NCBI RefSeq assembly: GCF_001559075.2
Contig: NZ_CP014015.2
Span: 3,968,001-4,032,000 of the forward strand
Reading direction: 5' to 3'
DNA from: Citrobacter amalonaticus
Lineage (GTDB): Bacteria; Pseudomonadota; Gammaproteobacteria; Enterobacterales; Enterobacteriaceae
Length of the DNA stretch: 64,000 nt
Under the pieces are notes generated by a model that was not told where the DNA came from, did not search any database, and worked only from the letters and a program-made list of their open reading frames with translations. Of this stretch, positions 34,081-42,964 are shown piece by piece. Within the stretch, counting starts at the first letter, position 1; each line of letters begins with the position of its first letter. A program made the translations under genes and the position numbers.

Positions 34081-34664
34081 TGTTGTATTCACCATTTTCT
34101 GACGCCATGGTTGACTGGCTTTCCCGCGACCGGGTGACAGCGGTGATCGCTGCCAGTATTCAGTTTGAATCCGGCACTGTGTATGTGCATTCCGGTACCG
34201 GGACGATAGTGCTGGGTGGCTACGTCTATTACGGCATGGGACGCATGGGATCGATTGACGATGCCACTGAGACGAACACGACAAGCCCGACGCAGGTGAA
34301 GATGACGCTTTCCGGGCTCGACCTGTCGCTATTTGCCAAAACACTGAATGAACGTTGTGTTGGTCGCAATGCTGAAATCTATCTGGTTGCGATGGATGAC
34401 AACGGCGTGGTGCAGGTTGCCGATCTTCTGTTTAAAGGGAAGGTAACTGGTACCGGGGCCACTGCCGGAGAGACCAACGCTCTTCAGTACACCATCAGTA
34501 ATATTTTTGAAGACTGGCAACGACCTTTCCCGGATCGCTATACCGACGAATCACAACAGGCCTCTTATTCTGGTGACCGCATATTTCGCTATGTGGCGCA
34601 GATGGCTGAGCGTTCCATTTTCTGGGGCAACAAAAAGGATGCGCCAGGGTTTACTTATAAGTGA
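34080..34664 (+). CDS. Minor tail / baseplate hub protein
   Basis: 194 residues. Pattern AMVDWLSRDRVTAVIAASIQFESGTVYVHSGTG ... MTLSGLDLSLFAKTLNERCVGRNAEIYLVAMDD ... ISNIFEDWQRPFPDRYTDESQ resembles the DUF2163-like tail proteins upstream of NlpC-like genes. Likely part of the tail tip complex. Confidence 0.7.
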   Translation: MLYSPFSDAMVDWLSRDRVTAVIAASIQFESGTVYVHSGTGTIVLGGYVYYGMGRMGSIDDATETNTTSPTQVKMTLSGLDLSLFAKTLNERCVGRNAEIYLVAMDDNGVVQVADLLFKGKVTGTGATAGETNALQYTISNIFEDWQRPFPDRYTDESQQASYSGDRIFRYVAQMAERSIFWGNKKDAPGFTYK

Positions 34665-34670
34665 GGAAGC

Positions 34671-35069
34671 ATGAAGCACCCTGACTGGCAAAACAGACTA
34701 AATGCAGTGATGAAGGCCGCTATTGAGCGGCCTTTTTCATGGGGCAAACATGACTGTTGCCTGTTTGCGGCAGACTGCGCTCAGGCCATGTGTGGCGATG
34801 ACTATGCGGCAGACTGGCGTGGAACTTATGACAGTGAAACCGGCGCAAAGAAAGCGATTCTTACAGGTGGCGGGACGCTGGAAAAAGTGATTGGCAAATA
34901 CCTTGACGAGGTTCCGGTGAAACTGGCTCAGCGTGGGGACATCGCCATTGTCGAGAACGGCGGGGCGAAGTGCGCTGGCGTGGTGTATTCCGGCTCGGTC
35001 TGGGTGCCGGGTGAAAATGGTCTGGTGAGTTTACGGGTTAAACCGCTGAGTGTCTGGAGGGTTCGCTAA
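34671..35069 (+). CDS. DUF6950 / NlpC-like tail tip protein
   Basis: 132 residues. Begins KHPDWQNRLNAVMKAAIERPFSWGKHDCCLFAADCAQAM, with the Cys-containing PFxWGxxDC motif of papain-like tail tip proteins, and ends with a beta half (RGDIAIVENGGAKCAGVVYSG). It is likely the cell-wall-facing component equivalent to lambda K. Overlaps tail tip J by one base. Confidence 0.78.
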   Translation: MKHPDWQNRLNAVMKAAIERPFSWGKHDCCLFAADCAQAMCGDDYAADWRGTYDSETGAKKAILTGGGTLEKVIGKYLDEVPVKLAQRGDIAIVENGGAKCAGVVYSGSVWVPGENGLVSLRVKPLSVWRVR

Positions 35070-37789
35070 TGCCTGCTGCTATTCCTGTCATTGCGACCGT
35101 TGCAGCAGGTGCTGCTGCTTCATATCAGTATTACGGGATCGCAATGGCTATCACTGTTGCCGCCCAGGTTGCAACTCAGGCACTCACCAAAAAACCATCC
35201 ATTGATTCATACCGTGACACATCAGAACGTAAACAGGTTCTTCGTGCAGCGGCCAGCGCCAAAACGGTTGTGTATGGACGTACCACTGCCGCCGGTACGT
35301 TGTTCTTTTCAGAAGAACAGCCCGGCCAGCAGGATGATGGTGAAATGTTGCACCTGGCCGTTGCTCTCGCAGGGCATTCATTATCCAGCATCGGAACGGT
35401 ATGGCTCGGCGACGAACCCATCAGCAGTTATCCCGAGCATGCATCATTCCAGTTGCACACGAACCGGCAGACCTCTGATCCGTTCATGCTGTCGAACTGC
35501 CCGTCATGGAAAAATGACATGATCGGCAAGGGGATCACATGGCTACGTGTCTCCCTGAAATTCAGCGCAGAGAAATTCCCGTCCGGTATTCCCAATATCA
35601 AGGTAGAGAAATTTGGGCGCGTCGTATACGACCCGAGAACAGGCCTGACCGGTTACAGCAATAACGCAGCGCTGGTCATCCTGGACTATTACCGCAACTA
35701 CCTGAAGGTTCCTGATTCAGACATTAACTGGGATCAGTTTCAGGAAGCCGCCAACATCTGCGATGAGGATGTGATCACCGGCGGCAATACCGTCGAAAGA
35801 CGCTACACGATCAACGGTGAGTTTGACCTCAGCGAAAACAAGGTGAGCATTCTGGAGGGGATGCTTGCGGCCTGTGCAGGAGACGTGACCTATATTGCCG
35901 GTAAGCATGGTTTGCTGGTTGGCGCGTACTATGGCCCGGCAACGGAAGTGATCACCGAAAGCCAGCTGGCCGGTGATATCGAAATCATGCCGGAAGTCTC
36001 CCAGTCGGAGCGTGTTAACACTATCAAGGGAACATTCGTCGATCCGCAACAGGGATTTACTGAAGCTGATTTCCCATCCGTATCGGTAAGCGAGTGGGTG
36101 GCGGAGGACGGCGTCGAAATCTCGCAGGATATGAAACTGCGATTTGTGACGAGTGAGTTTCAGGCGCAGCGCCTGGCTGATGTGAAGTTAAAGCGTACCC
36201 GTATTGCCAGAACGATGAACGTTACGCTGAATCTCAGCGGTTACCGATATCGTCCTGGAATGTATGTGAAGGTCAATTTCCCGTCTATTGGCATCGTGAA
36301 CGTTGAGATGCGGGTGACGGACTGGAAATTCGGTGTGCAGAACGGCGTGCAACTGACACTGAAACAGGAAACGGCTGATGTATGGGGTGATGCTGTTGGC
36401 AAGCCTATAGAGCGCCCTCCATTCACTCAGTTACCGTCCGGTGGTGTTGCCCAGCCGCAGAACATGAAGTACACCGTCGAAGAAATCGGTCAGGTGGTCC
36501 AGGGGATACTGTCCTGGGAAAATATCGGGCAGGTTGTCTATAACAAAGTCGTCATTCGTCGCAATGGCCAGATGGTGCTTTCTGTTCAGGTGCCGGGTTC
36601 TTTCACTCGTCTGACTGGGTTGCCAAGGAATACCTACACGGCGCATGTTTCAGCGGTGAATCAGATGGGGGCAGAATCGCCGGAAGCTTATCTTGAGTTC
36701 AGTGTTGAAGCGCCGCCGCCGCCCTCGCATGTTGATATTGAGCAGGGTTTCTTTGCGGTGACGATGATCCCCCGCCTTGCTGCTATCACCAACGTTTCCA
36801 CCCAGTTCGATTTTTGGACATCAGGTGAGACGCAACTGTCGGGCACCTCAACTGAGATCGTTGAGGGCAATGCCAGCAGAGAGGGGATGGGCACCACGTG
36901 GACCAGCAATCAGTTGCAGGTCGGGCATACCTATTACTGGTATATCAGGACCATTAACGCATTCGGTGCTTCTGCATTTATCGAAGTTCCTGCTATGTGC
37001 TCAATGGATACAGGAAGCCTGATCGACCTCATTGATGATTCTGTTCAGAATTCTGAAGCATTCCAGAACGTTAAAGGCGGGGTTGATACAAACCTTGAAG
37101 GCATAATGGAAAATGCCCTCGCCAATCACGGCACGGTACAGCGTCAGTTTGAGCAGTACGGCGAAGTTAAAGCTGAAGTCATGACGGTTGCCACCACAGT
37201 TGCAAATCTTGATGGCGCATATGCTGAGCTGGCTGATTATGTACAGGCGCAGATCGGGCCAGATGGGTTACTGATGGCGGCTGTAAATCAGAAATTAACA
37301 GCCGAAGTGAAAAACGATGGCACTGCGAAAGCGTCGTACGAACTGAACCTTGGTATTGTCAGAAACGGTGTGAAATATAACACCGGGTTTGGCATGTCCA
37401 TCGAGCCATCGGGCAGCACATATAAATCCACAGTGGTTTTTGCTGCTGATCAGTTCGGCATTTATTCTGGTAGCGATCCGGGAAATTACACCGCAGCTTT
37501 CTTTGTCTTTAACGGACAGGTATTTATCCGCGATGCGCTTATTCAGGATGGCAGTATCACCAACGCCAAAATTGGTAACTATATCCGGTCCACCTCTTTC
37601 GTTTCAGGGCCGTTAGGGGCAGGGTGGAATATCGATAAGAACGGAAATTGTGAATTCCATGGGAAATTTTATGCTGACAGTGGTCAGTTTGCATTTAATG
37701 GTGTGAATAATACGGTCGTTATTAATGGAAATGGTATCACGGTTAGTTTACCTGGTGGGGGGCGTGTCGTCGTCGGGAGGTGGTCATAA
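35069..37789 (+). CDS. Central tail tip / host specificity protein (J-like)
   Basis: 906 residues. Hydrophobic N-terminus (about 5-50), then the phage tail-tip core (SDPFMLSNCPSWKNDMIGKG ... RYTINGEFDLSENKVSILEGMLAACAGDVTYIAGKHGLLVG), fibronectin-like domains about 450-650, and a C-terminal fibre-like part (LIDDSVQNSEAFQNV ... GNYTAAFFVFNGQVFIRDALIQDGSITNAKIG). It contacts the outer membrane receptor and opens the tail. Confidence 0.92.
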   Translation: MPAAIPVIATVAAGAAASYQYYGIAMAITVAAQVATQALTKKPSIDSYRDTSERKQVLRAAASAKTVVYGRTTAAGTLFFSEEQPGQQDDGEMLHLAVALAGHSLSSIGTVWLGDEPISSYPEHASFQLHTNRQTSDPFMLSNCPSWKNDMIGKGITWLRVSLKFSAEKFPSGIPNIKVEKFGRVVYDPRTGLTGYSNNAALVILDYYRNYLKVPDSDINWDQFQEAANICDEDVITGGNTVERRYTINGEFDLSENKVSILEGMLAACAGDVTYIAGKHGLLVGAYYGPATEVITESQLAGDIEIMPEVSQSERVNTIKGTFVDPQQGFTEADFPSVSVSEWVAEDGVEISQDMKLRFVTSEFQAQRLADVKLKRTRIARTMNVTLNLSGYRYRPGMYVKVNFPSIGIVNVEMRVTDWKFGVQNGVQLTLKQETADVWGDAVGKPIERPPFTQLPSGGVAQPQNMKYTVEEIGQVVQGILSWENIGQVVYNKVVIRRNGQMVLSVQVPGSFTRLTGLPRNTYTAHVSAVNQMGAESPEAYLEFSVEAPPPPSHVDIEQGFFAVTMIPRLAAITNVSTQFDFWTSGETQLSGTSTEIVEGNASREGMGTTWTSNQLQVGHTYYWYIRTINAFGASAFIEVPAMCSMDTGSLIDLIDDSVQNSEAFQNVKGGVDTNLEGIMENALANHGTVQRQFEQYGEVKAEVMTVATTVANLDGAYAELADYVQAQIGPDGLLMAAVNQKLTAEVKNDGTAKASYELNLGIVRNGVKYNTGFGMSIEPSGSTYKSTVVFAADQFGIYSGSDPGNYTAAFFVFNGQVFIRDALIQDGSITNAKIGNYIRSTSFVSGPLGAGWNIDKNGNCEFHGKFYADSGQFAFNGVNNTVVINGNGITVSLPGGGRVVVGRWS

Positions 37790-38733
37790 TGCCGGAAGGA
37801 ATACTGATTGATTATAACGATGGCAGGCCAGTGATGGCTATTACAGCGGGGCTTCGTGCCCCGTCGTTCTGCACATCGTTTTCTGGTTTGTCATCACAGG
37901 AGAGTCAGTATCCGGTAAATACATCACTGGTCGCTGGTTCTCAGGTGATTGTTATCCCCACTAATCCCATTTCCATTATTGACTTTTCCTATTATGACGT
38001 TGCGATGATGGGGAACGTAGCCAGAAATGGAAATTCAGGGGTGATAATTAGCGTGGAAACATTAGGAGGTGGCAGTTTTTACCCGGACTGGTCTGGTTAT
38101 GTAATGGAAATATTATCCGCCCAGACATACAACGAAGGATTATTTGTTTCAAGCTCAACCAATTTTACTGCGATATCAAACGCCGCGAAATTAATGACCT
38201 GTGCATATACAGGGCGAATCACTGTAAATGGTAGTGCACCACTCCCGGTTAGCGGTATCCCATTTGGTAAGTGGAGCAACCCGAATGTTTCGGTTGGGTT
38301 TGATGGTGCGAATATCATCGTTCGTGATATCTCCTATTCAGGTCGAGATGATGTTGCCGGAAGTGCAACTATAGACCTTGTAATATTTAACCAGACCGCA
38401 CCTGTTGGCGGTGATGGCATTACCATGACTAATGCCGCAGGACAGGTAACTTTCTCCACTCGTAAACGCCCGTTTGTTTATGACAGACAGCTTCAGATTA
38501 CTGATTCATTCCAGAACATTAATAACGGGTTTTGCCAGATTACTTATACCGGGGTTCAGGTTCGTATGAATGGTGGTTACGGGAACTTAAGAACCAAAGG
38601 TGTGGTTATGTCAAACGGAAACGTCAGGTCGGCATACAACAAGGTTGTGGGTAACTACTACAGCAATGGCTGGGACATGACCAGAAACAGAAATATCACC
38701 ATGCCGATTCTTATTTTACCCAATATGTATTGA
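37789..38733 (+). CDS. Tail tip accessory protein, unknown
   Basis: 314 residues from ATG 37789 overlapping the J stop (TAATG). Beta-rich throughout (ILIDYNDGRPVMAITAGLRAPSFCTSFSG...), with a C-terminal Asn/Gly-rich segment and no coiled coil. Similar proteins follow J in many enterobacterial siphophages and probably decorate the tip. No catalytic motif. Confidence 0.68.
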   Translation: MPEGILIDYNDGRPVMAITAGLRAPSFCTSFSGLSSQESQYPVNTSLVAGSQVIVIPTNPISIIDFSYYDVAMMGNVARNGNSGVIISVETLGGGSFYPDWSGYVMEILSAQTYNEGLFVSSSTNFTAISNAAKLMTCAYTGRITVNGSAPLPVSGIPFGKWSNPNVSVGFDGANIIVRDISYSGRDDVAGSATIDLVIFNQTAPVGGDGITMTNAAGQVTFSTRKRPFVYDRQLQITDSFQNINNGFCQITYTGVQVRMNGGYGNLRTKGVVMSNGNVRSAYNKVVGNYYSNGWDMTRNRNITMPILILPNMY

Positions 38734-38742
38734 GGAACCGTT

Positions 38743-41091
38743 ATGTCAGCAGGAACATTAACCCTGACCAATAACTCAGATTTGGTCTCCGGGGTAGGCA
38801 CCTCATTTTCTACGGAACTGGCCGCCGGTGATTTCGTTGTTGCTACCGTCGGTGGCGTTACTTACACCCTCCCGGTTAAGTCCGTCGAGGGTGATACTGA
38901 AATCACCCTCATCAGAAAATATCCCGGCCCTACACAGCAAGGTTCCGCGTGGAATGCAGTACCACGAGTCACGCAGAACCAGGTTACATCCGAGCTGGTG
39001 GTACAAAGCACCGAGGCGTTGCGTGGGCTGAACTATGACAAACAAAACTGGCAATCCGTATTCAGCGTGGACGGAAATATTACTGTCTTTCTGCCTGATG
39101 GCTCTTCGTTTTCAGGACCATCCTGGAAGAGTATTGCCGCCACGCTGAGTACACTTGATGTTGATTATCTCAATCAACTTGCCGCACAAATCAACCAAGA
39201 TGTGCAGCAGGTTGAAGCCGATAAAAACACGGTCGTTGACACTGCTCAGCAGGTATCAACTGATGCGCAGACAGCGTCCACTGCTGCAACTGGCGCGCAG
39301 GGCTCAGCCACTGAGGCTGCCCAGAGTGAAACGAATGCTGAAGGCTATAAGGACCTGGCTCGTAAATATGCGCTTAATCCGGAGGATAATCCGGTAACAG
39401 GTAACGAATATTCGTCGTTTCATTATTCGGAGAAATCGAGAAAATCAGCAGAAGAAGCAGCATCACACAACCCTGTTGAGGCACTCGTTAAATCTCTTAA
39501 CCTGTCAGACCTGGCGGACCGTGCAGCCGCCTGGCTTAACCTCCGCCCTCTTGGGTCTACTCCGCTGGCAGGAGACCCGGTAAACCCGTACGACGCAACA
39601 ACACAACGCTGGGTTGAAAACTACGTATCTGGCGGTGGTGGCACAGGGCCGACCATGAACGGTGTGCAGAACTTCGGCGTAGGTATGCCGTCGCTTTGGA
39701 CTAGCCGCGCATTTGTCCCAGCGTGGGCAGTGTTGTCCGATGGGCAGATCCTGAACCGCGCCGACTGGCCCGAACTATGGGCGCATGCGCAGATGCACAC
39801 GCCGATCGATGATGCTATCTGGCTGTCTGACAAGACCAAACGAGGGAATTATTCTAACGGAAACGGATCAACAACTTTCCGCGTTCCTGATATGAACGGC
39901 GTACAAGACGGCTCTGTCCGGGGCCTTTATGGTCGTGGCGATGGTGGTGGTTATTATGTTCCAGGCACCGTATTTGAGAACGGCGCGCCGGAAATTGAAG
40001 GTAATTTACTATTAAGACAAGCGCGATCTGCGGCTTCGGGTAATGCGTTGGTTAATAACGCTATCGGAGCGAGCGGCCCCTTTGTACCTAACACCGGACC
40101 TAACTCCGCCTACGAACCCGTTGCGCTACACGCCACGTCGGCAACGTCCATTCAGATCATAATGTTCAAAGCGTCGCAGGCTAATAACGCGTACTCCAGA
40201 TCGCCTTTCGAGGTGCGGGGTAACGGCTTTACTGGCGTCTGGATCATCCGTGCGTCCGGCGGTTTCACGGCGGCGGATACGTTATGGACAGTTACTAACG
40301 CGGATGCCGCTTTGCCGTATTCTGGAACATTAGTAAAAGGCGGAGAAGTTAAATCCGCCTATCGTGCCGGTGAGAAAACGGTGCACGAAATGGCTATGCA
40401 ATCCGGCTATACGGTTGGAAACAACTTAGCTGAAGGCAATATTACACAATCGCGGTATGACGAATCCGGCGTTCTTGTTGAGGCGGAATCATATGGATTC
40501 AGGTCTAACGGCCTGGGTGGTTCAGTGATAACGCACATACCCGGGCAGACAAACAGTTTTGGTAACTGGCAGAAACTCATTTCAACGCAAAGGACGTATT
40601 TCTTAACTGGCGACACCGATACCCCGACCGGCGGTGTCGTGTTCGGGTTAAGTACCGGGCACGCTATAGCGGCGGCGGGGCAGTACGGACTTCAGGTATG
40701 CGGACGGAATAGCGGTATGTGGTTCCGTTCAGTAGAGGGAGGCAATTTCCAGGGCTGGCAGAAGGTAACATCAGCAGCCGTATGTGATTCCACGCTTAAG
40801 GATGAGATCACTGATACAGACGGCACGTTATCGCTGGAAAACATCAAAGCGATGGAGTTAAAAACCTTCGTCTATAAGGATGATGATAAGCGACGTGTAC
40901 GGCGCGGGGTGATTGCCCAGCAGATCCGCAGCATCGATCCGTGCTACGTCAAGGAAGTGCACAACGGTGACGAAGTAAACCTGGTGCTGGACAGCAACCC
41001 GTTATTGCTGGATGCCATTTCCGCCGTTAAGGTTCTGGCGCGGCAGGTGGAAGAGTTGCAGGCCGAATTAAAGACGCTGAAAGGCGAGTAA
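38743..41091 (+). CDS. Side tail fibre with C-terminal S74 chaperone domain
   Basis: 782 residues. N-terminal attachment part (about 1-150), Ala/Thr/Gln-rich coiled coil (about 145-210), collar-like domain (about 310-395, PAWAVLSDGQILNRADWPELW ... STTFRVPDMNG), receptor-facing beta region, and a C-terminal peptidase S74 intramolecular chaperone (CDSTLKDEITD ... KRRVRRGVIAQQIRSIDP) with the candidate Ser-Lys pair. The chaperone trims itself after trimer folding. Confidence 0.9.
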   Translation: MSAGTLTLTNNSDLVSGVGTSFSTELAAGDFVVATVGGVTYTLPVKSVEGDTEITLIRKYPGPTQQGSAWNAVPRVTQNQVTSELVVQSTEALRGLNYDKQNWQSVFSVDGNITVFLPDGSSFSGPSWKSIAATLSTLDVDYLNQLAAQINQDVQQVEADKNTVVDTAQQVSTDAQTASTAATGAQGSATEAAQSETNAEGYKDLARKYALNPEDNPVTGNEYSSFHYSEKSRKSAEEAASHNPVEALVKSLNLSDLADRAAAWLNLRPLGSTPLAGDPVNPYDATTQRWVENYVSGGGGTGPTMNGVQNFGVGMPSLWTSRAFVPAWAVLSDGQILNRADWPELWAHAQMHTPIDDAIWLSDKTKRGNYSNGNGSTTFRVPDMNGVQDGSVRGLYGRGDGGGYYVPGTVFENGAPEIEGNLLLRQARSAASGNALVNNAIGASGPFVPNTGPNSAYEPVALHATSATSIQIIMFKASQANNAYSRSPFEVRGNGFTGVWIIRASGGFTAADTLWTVTNADAALPYSGTLVKGGEVKSAYRAGEKTVHEMAMQSGYTVGNNLAEGNITQSRYDESGVLVEAESYGFRSNGLGGSVITHIPGQTNSFGNWQKLISTQRTYFLTGDTDTPTGGVVFGLSTGHAIAAAGQYGLQVCGRNSGMWFRSVEGGNFQGWQKVTSAAVCDSTLKDEITDTDGTLSLENIKAMELKTFVYKDDDKRRVRRGVIAQQIRSIDPCYVKEVHNGDEVNLVLDSNPLLLDAISAVKVLARQVEELQAELKTLKGE

Positions 41092-41094
41092 AAG

Positions 41095-41118
41095 AAGGGG
41101 CCATTAGGCTCCTTTTTT
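41095..41118 (+). terminator. Terminator after the tail fibre
   Basis: AGGGGCC-ATTA-GGCTCCT stem with a TTTTTT tail. It marks the end of the late operon. Confidence 0.8.
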
Positions 41119-41345
41119 ATTCAGTATCTGAACAGTGATCTCTGAGTTTAAAGATCAGCAAGATACTCAGTTTCCACCTGTAATGGCCGATGCTGAAGGG
41201 GGAATACAAAAAACTGTAATATTTACTCATCCCCAATACTGATAAAACCTACCAAAATGTGGGTTTAGAGTAAGTATCACTGGATCTCTTATGTTGGTCT
41301 GTAGTAAATAAAATGAAAGGGCCAGGTTAAGGAAGGTAGAGGGAT

Positions 41346-41732
41346 TTGCTTACGTTTTATGAGGTTGCAGCAATCAACCACAGATTGCTGGATATCAGTG
41401 ATACATGGGCTGATTTGTGGATATGCCTTTACTATCTGCCTGTAGGAGTAGGAAGACTCAGGATGCTTCGTTACAGTGACATTACGGGAGAGATCATAAC
41501 ACTGAAAAAAATGGAGCATTACAAGGAAATGAAAATGTTAATGCCGCCGATAATCATTGAAATAATACAAAGACGCAGGAAAAAATATCCAGCGGATGAT
41601 TATGTTTTCCAGAGTCATTCGAATAGGGTAAAGGCAGAGAAGAAACCTGTCACGGTAGTTGCATTCAATCAGGCACTGAAATCTGCTGCGTCAGGCATCA
41701 CAACAAAAAGTGTTTCAAGCAAGAGTGCGTGA
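41346..41732 (+). pseudogene. Truncated tyrosine recombinase core
   Basis: 128 residues from TTG 41346. The central part of a phage integrase catalytic domain is recognisable: GVGRLRMLRYSDITGEIITLK carries the first catalytic Arg, then a KMEHYKEMKMLMPP beta segment and DDYVFQSHSNRVKAEKKPVTVVAFNQALKSAA. The HxxR box and the nucleophilic Tyr are absent, so it cannot recombine. Short proteins of this type are recurrent near prophage ends. It marks the left edge of the cargo block. Confidence 0.65.
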
Positions 41733-41809
41733 AAGAATAGTTATCGTAACCGCACCGTATGTAATATTTCAGGCTCGGAGAAGGGGGGGATATCCAGTAA
41801 TTATTGTTT

Positions 41810-42004
41810 TCAAAGCAAAAGAACCATCATTGCAACAGCGATGAATGCAAGCAAGAGTAATCCCATAACCACTATGGCAAAAAAAGTTGAATCCTGAATG
41901 TAAGTTTTTTCTTCACCTTTCACAGGACCAAAAAAGATGATCCAGATGAAGATGAAAATGACTGAGATGACAACTGTTGAAATGAAAAACAGGCTCTCTC
42001 TCAT
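41810..42004 (-). CDS. Small two-segment membrane protein
   Basis: 64 residues with two hydrophobic helices (about 5-25, FFISTVVISVIFIFIWIIFF; about 44-64, FAIVVMGLLLLAFIAVAMMV) joined by a charged loop. ATG 42004 follows site AGG. Last gene of a tight leftward array of five tiny membrane ORFs. No family recognised. Confidence 0.6.
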   Translation of the reverse strand: MRESLFFISTVVISVIFIFIWIIFFGPVKGEEKTYIQDSTFFAIVVMGLLLLAFIAVAMMVLLL

Positions 42005-42013
42005 ATTTAACCT

Positions 42014-42100
42014 TTACTTCAATGGTAAATCACACCACAGGATACAAAGTATGTACCAGACCGTTACACATGACAGGGCGGTAAATATGATGAATTTCAT
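42014..42100 (-). CDS. 28-residue membrane micropeptide
   Basis: Reads MKFIIFTALSCVTVWYILCI... and ends WCDLPLK. One transmembrane helix covering most of the peptide, three Cys. ATG lies 5 bases after the stop of the 51-residue upstream ORF and the gene ends 9 bases before the next ATG, so it fits the array with operon-like spacing. Confidence 0.5.
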   Translation of the reverse strand: MKFIIFTALSCVTVWYILCILWCDLPLK

Positions 42101-42105
42101 GTCGA

Positions 42106-42261
42106 TTACATAGCTATACCGATAATAGCATTAACTACACTGGAAGCCATGAATACCCCGCCAACAATGAAGCATGCCCGATTTTTTCTCGTAGTACCAA
42201 GTGTCAGAAGAACCACTGACAAAGCAAAAAATGGTATCGCGATTATGCTGAACGTGTTCAT
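42106..42261 (-). CDS. 51-residue two-segment membrane protein
   Basis: Two hydrophobic helices (about 4-21, FSIIAIPFFALSVVLLTLG; about 30-50, CFIVGGVFMASSVVNAIIGI) separated by a basic turn (TTRKNRA), so both termini would face the periplasm if the positive-inside rule holds. Strong site AGAGGGTGG before ATG 42261. No family recognised. Confidence 0.58.
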   Translation of the reverse strand: MNTFSIIAIPFFALSVVLLTLGTTRKNRACFIVGGVFMASSVVNAIIGIAM

Positions 42262-42317
42262 TCCACCCTCTTAAATCACTTATAAATGACTACAATTTTA
42301 AACGAACTTTTGTCCTT

Positions 42318-42392
42318 TTATTTTTGTAAAGCCCACATCATCAGATATGTCATAAACACGATGGCAAGTGTCATGTGCCACAGAAACTCCAT
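42318..42392 (-). CDS. 24-residue membrane micropeptide
   Basis: MEFLWHMTLAIVFMTYLMMW... then ALQK. A single hydrophobic helix rich in Met. ATG is 4 bases after the stop of the YoaK-like ORF, with GGAGCATAAATCG upstream, suggesting translational coupling to it. Confidence 0.5.
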   Translation of the reverse strand: MEFLWHMTLAIVFMTYLMMWALQK

Positions 42393-42396
42393 CGAT

Positions 42397-42495
42397 TTAT
42401 GCTCCTGGTGTTGCGTATCCGCCAACGACAAACCACATAAGGAATGTCACAGCGACGATAAAGACCAGTATGGGGAAGGCTATTCCTATTCTCAT
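42397..42495 (-). CDS. yoaK: YoaK-like 32-residue membrane protein
   Basis: 32 residues, opening MRIGIAFPILVFIVAVTFLM and ending with FVVGGYATPGA. I recall E. coli YoaK as a 32-residue membrane protein with the same MRIGI..FP start, one helix and a GGYAAPGA end; the match covers the whole length. Site CAGGAAA lies 6 bases before ATG 42495. First gene of the leftward array, diverging from the FhuE-like gene. The function of YoaK is not known to me. Confidence 0.72.
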   Translation of the reverse strand: MRIGIAFPILVFIVAVTFLMWFVVGGYATPGA

Positions 42496-42686
42496 ATTTT
42501 TCCTGTGGTTTTGTTTGAGTCTTTCAAATCTATCTCATGTTATCAGGCACTATACCGAAAATCCATTTCAAATAGGGATAGTATTTTAGGGAGATATTCT
42601 GTATTTTCGTTCTGGTATGTTTTAATGCTTTATATGTGTTTGAAAAAACAAGGAATCGCCTACGTTATTGGAATAATAGCATTTTG

Positions 42687-42729
42687 AAAATAACAGATTA
42701 TTTGTATCCAAAAAATCATCTGTTATTTT
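42687..42729. repeat. Perfect 12-base inverted repeat
   Basis: AAAATAACAGAT and ATCTGTTATTTT separated by 19 bases. AT-rich stem, possibly a weak bidirectional terminator or a regulator site between the diverging units. Confidence 0.55.
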
Positions 42730-42824
42730 CTATCAAAGAATTATAGTTCTTCATAAGTTAAACCACGCAGATATTCATTTGCTCTATAACAACACCTTCA
42801 GTGCAAAGTATGCCATCCATAAAT

Positions 42825-42843
42825 AGTAATGGAAATCACTCTC
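42825..42843 (+). promoter_or_regulatory. Fur-like box upstream of FhuE-like receptor
   Basis: AGTAATGGAAATCACTCTC matches the Fur consensus 19-mer at 13 of 19 positions by my count and is followed by TCATTTGCATTTGC, a common extension of enterobacterial Fur sites. It lies 122 bases before the receptor start. Confidence 0.55.
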
Positions 42844-42964
42844 ATTTGCATTTGCAGTGTGCCGCACGTCTTCTGTATGAGCATGGTTCTTGCTCTCACT
42901 TCATGAGACAGAACTTAAAACAGGAATACATACGCATACATAAAATAAATGATGAGGTATTAAA

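Larger units (their letters stand above)
42496..42964. other. Divergent intergenic region, micropeptide array / siderophore receptor
   Basis: No convincing gene. It holds a leftward -10 (TATAGT, about 42549-42554) for the micropeptide array, a perfect 12-base inverted repeat (42687-42698 with 42718-42729) and the Fur-like box at 42825. Low GC throughout. Confidence 0.5.

Noticed and set aside
42286..42687. Rightward 133-codon reading frame opposite the micropeptide array
   Set aside because: It has no ribosome site, an improbable Cys/Tyr-rich composition and lies antisense to ORFs with good starts and a YoaK match; treated as a shadow.
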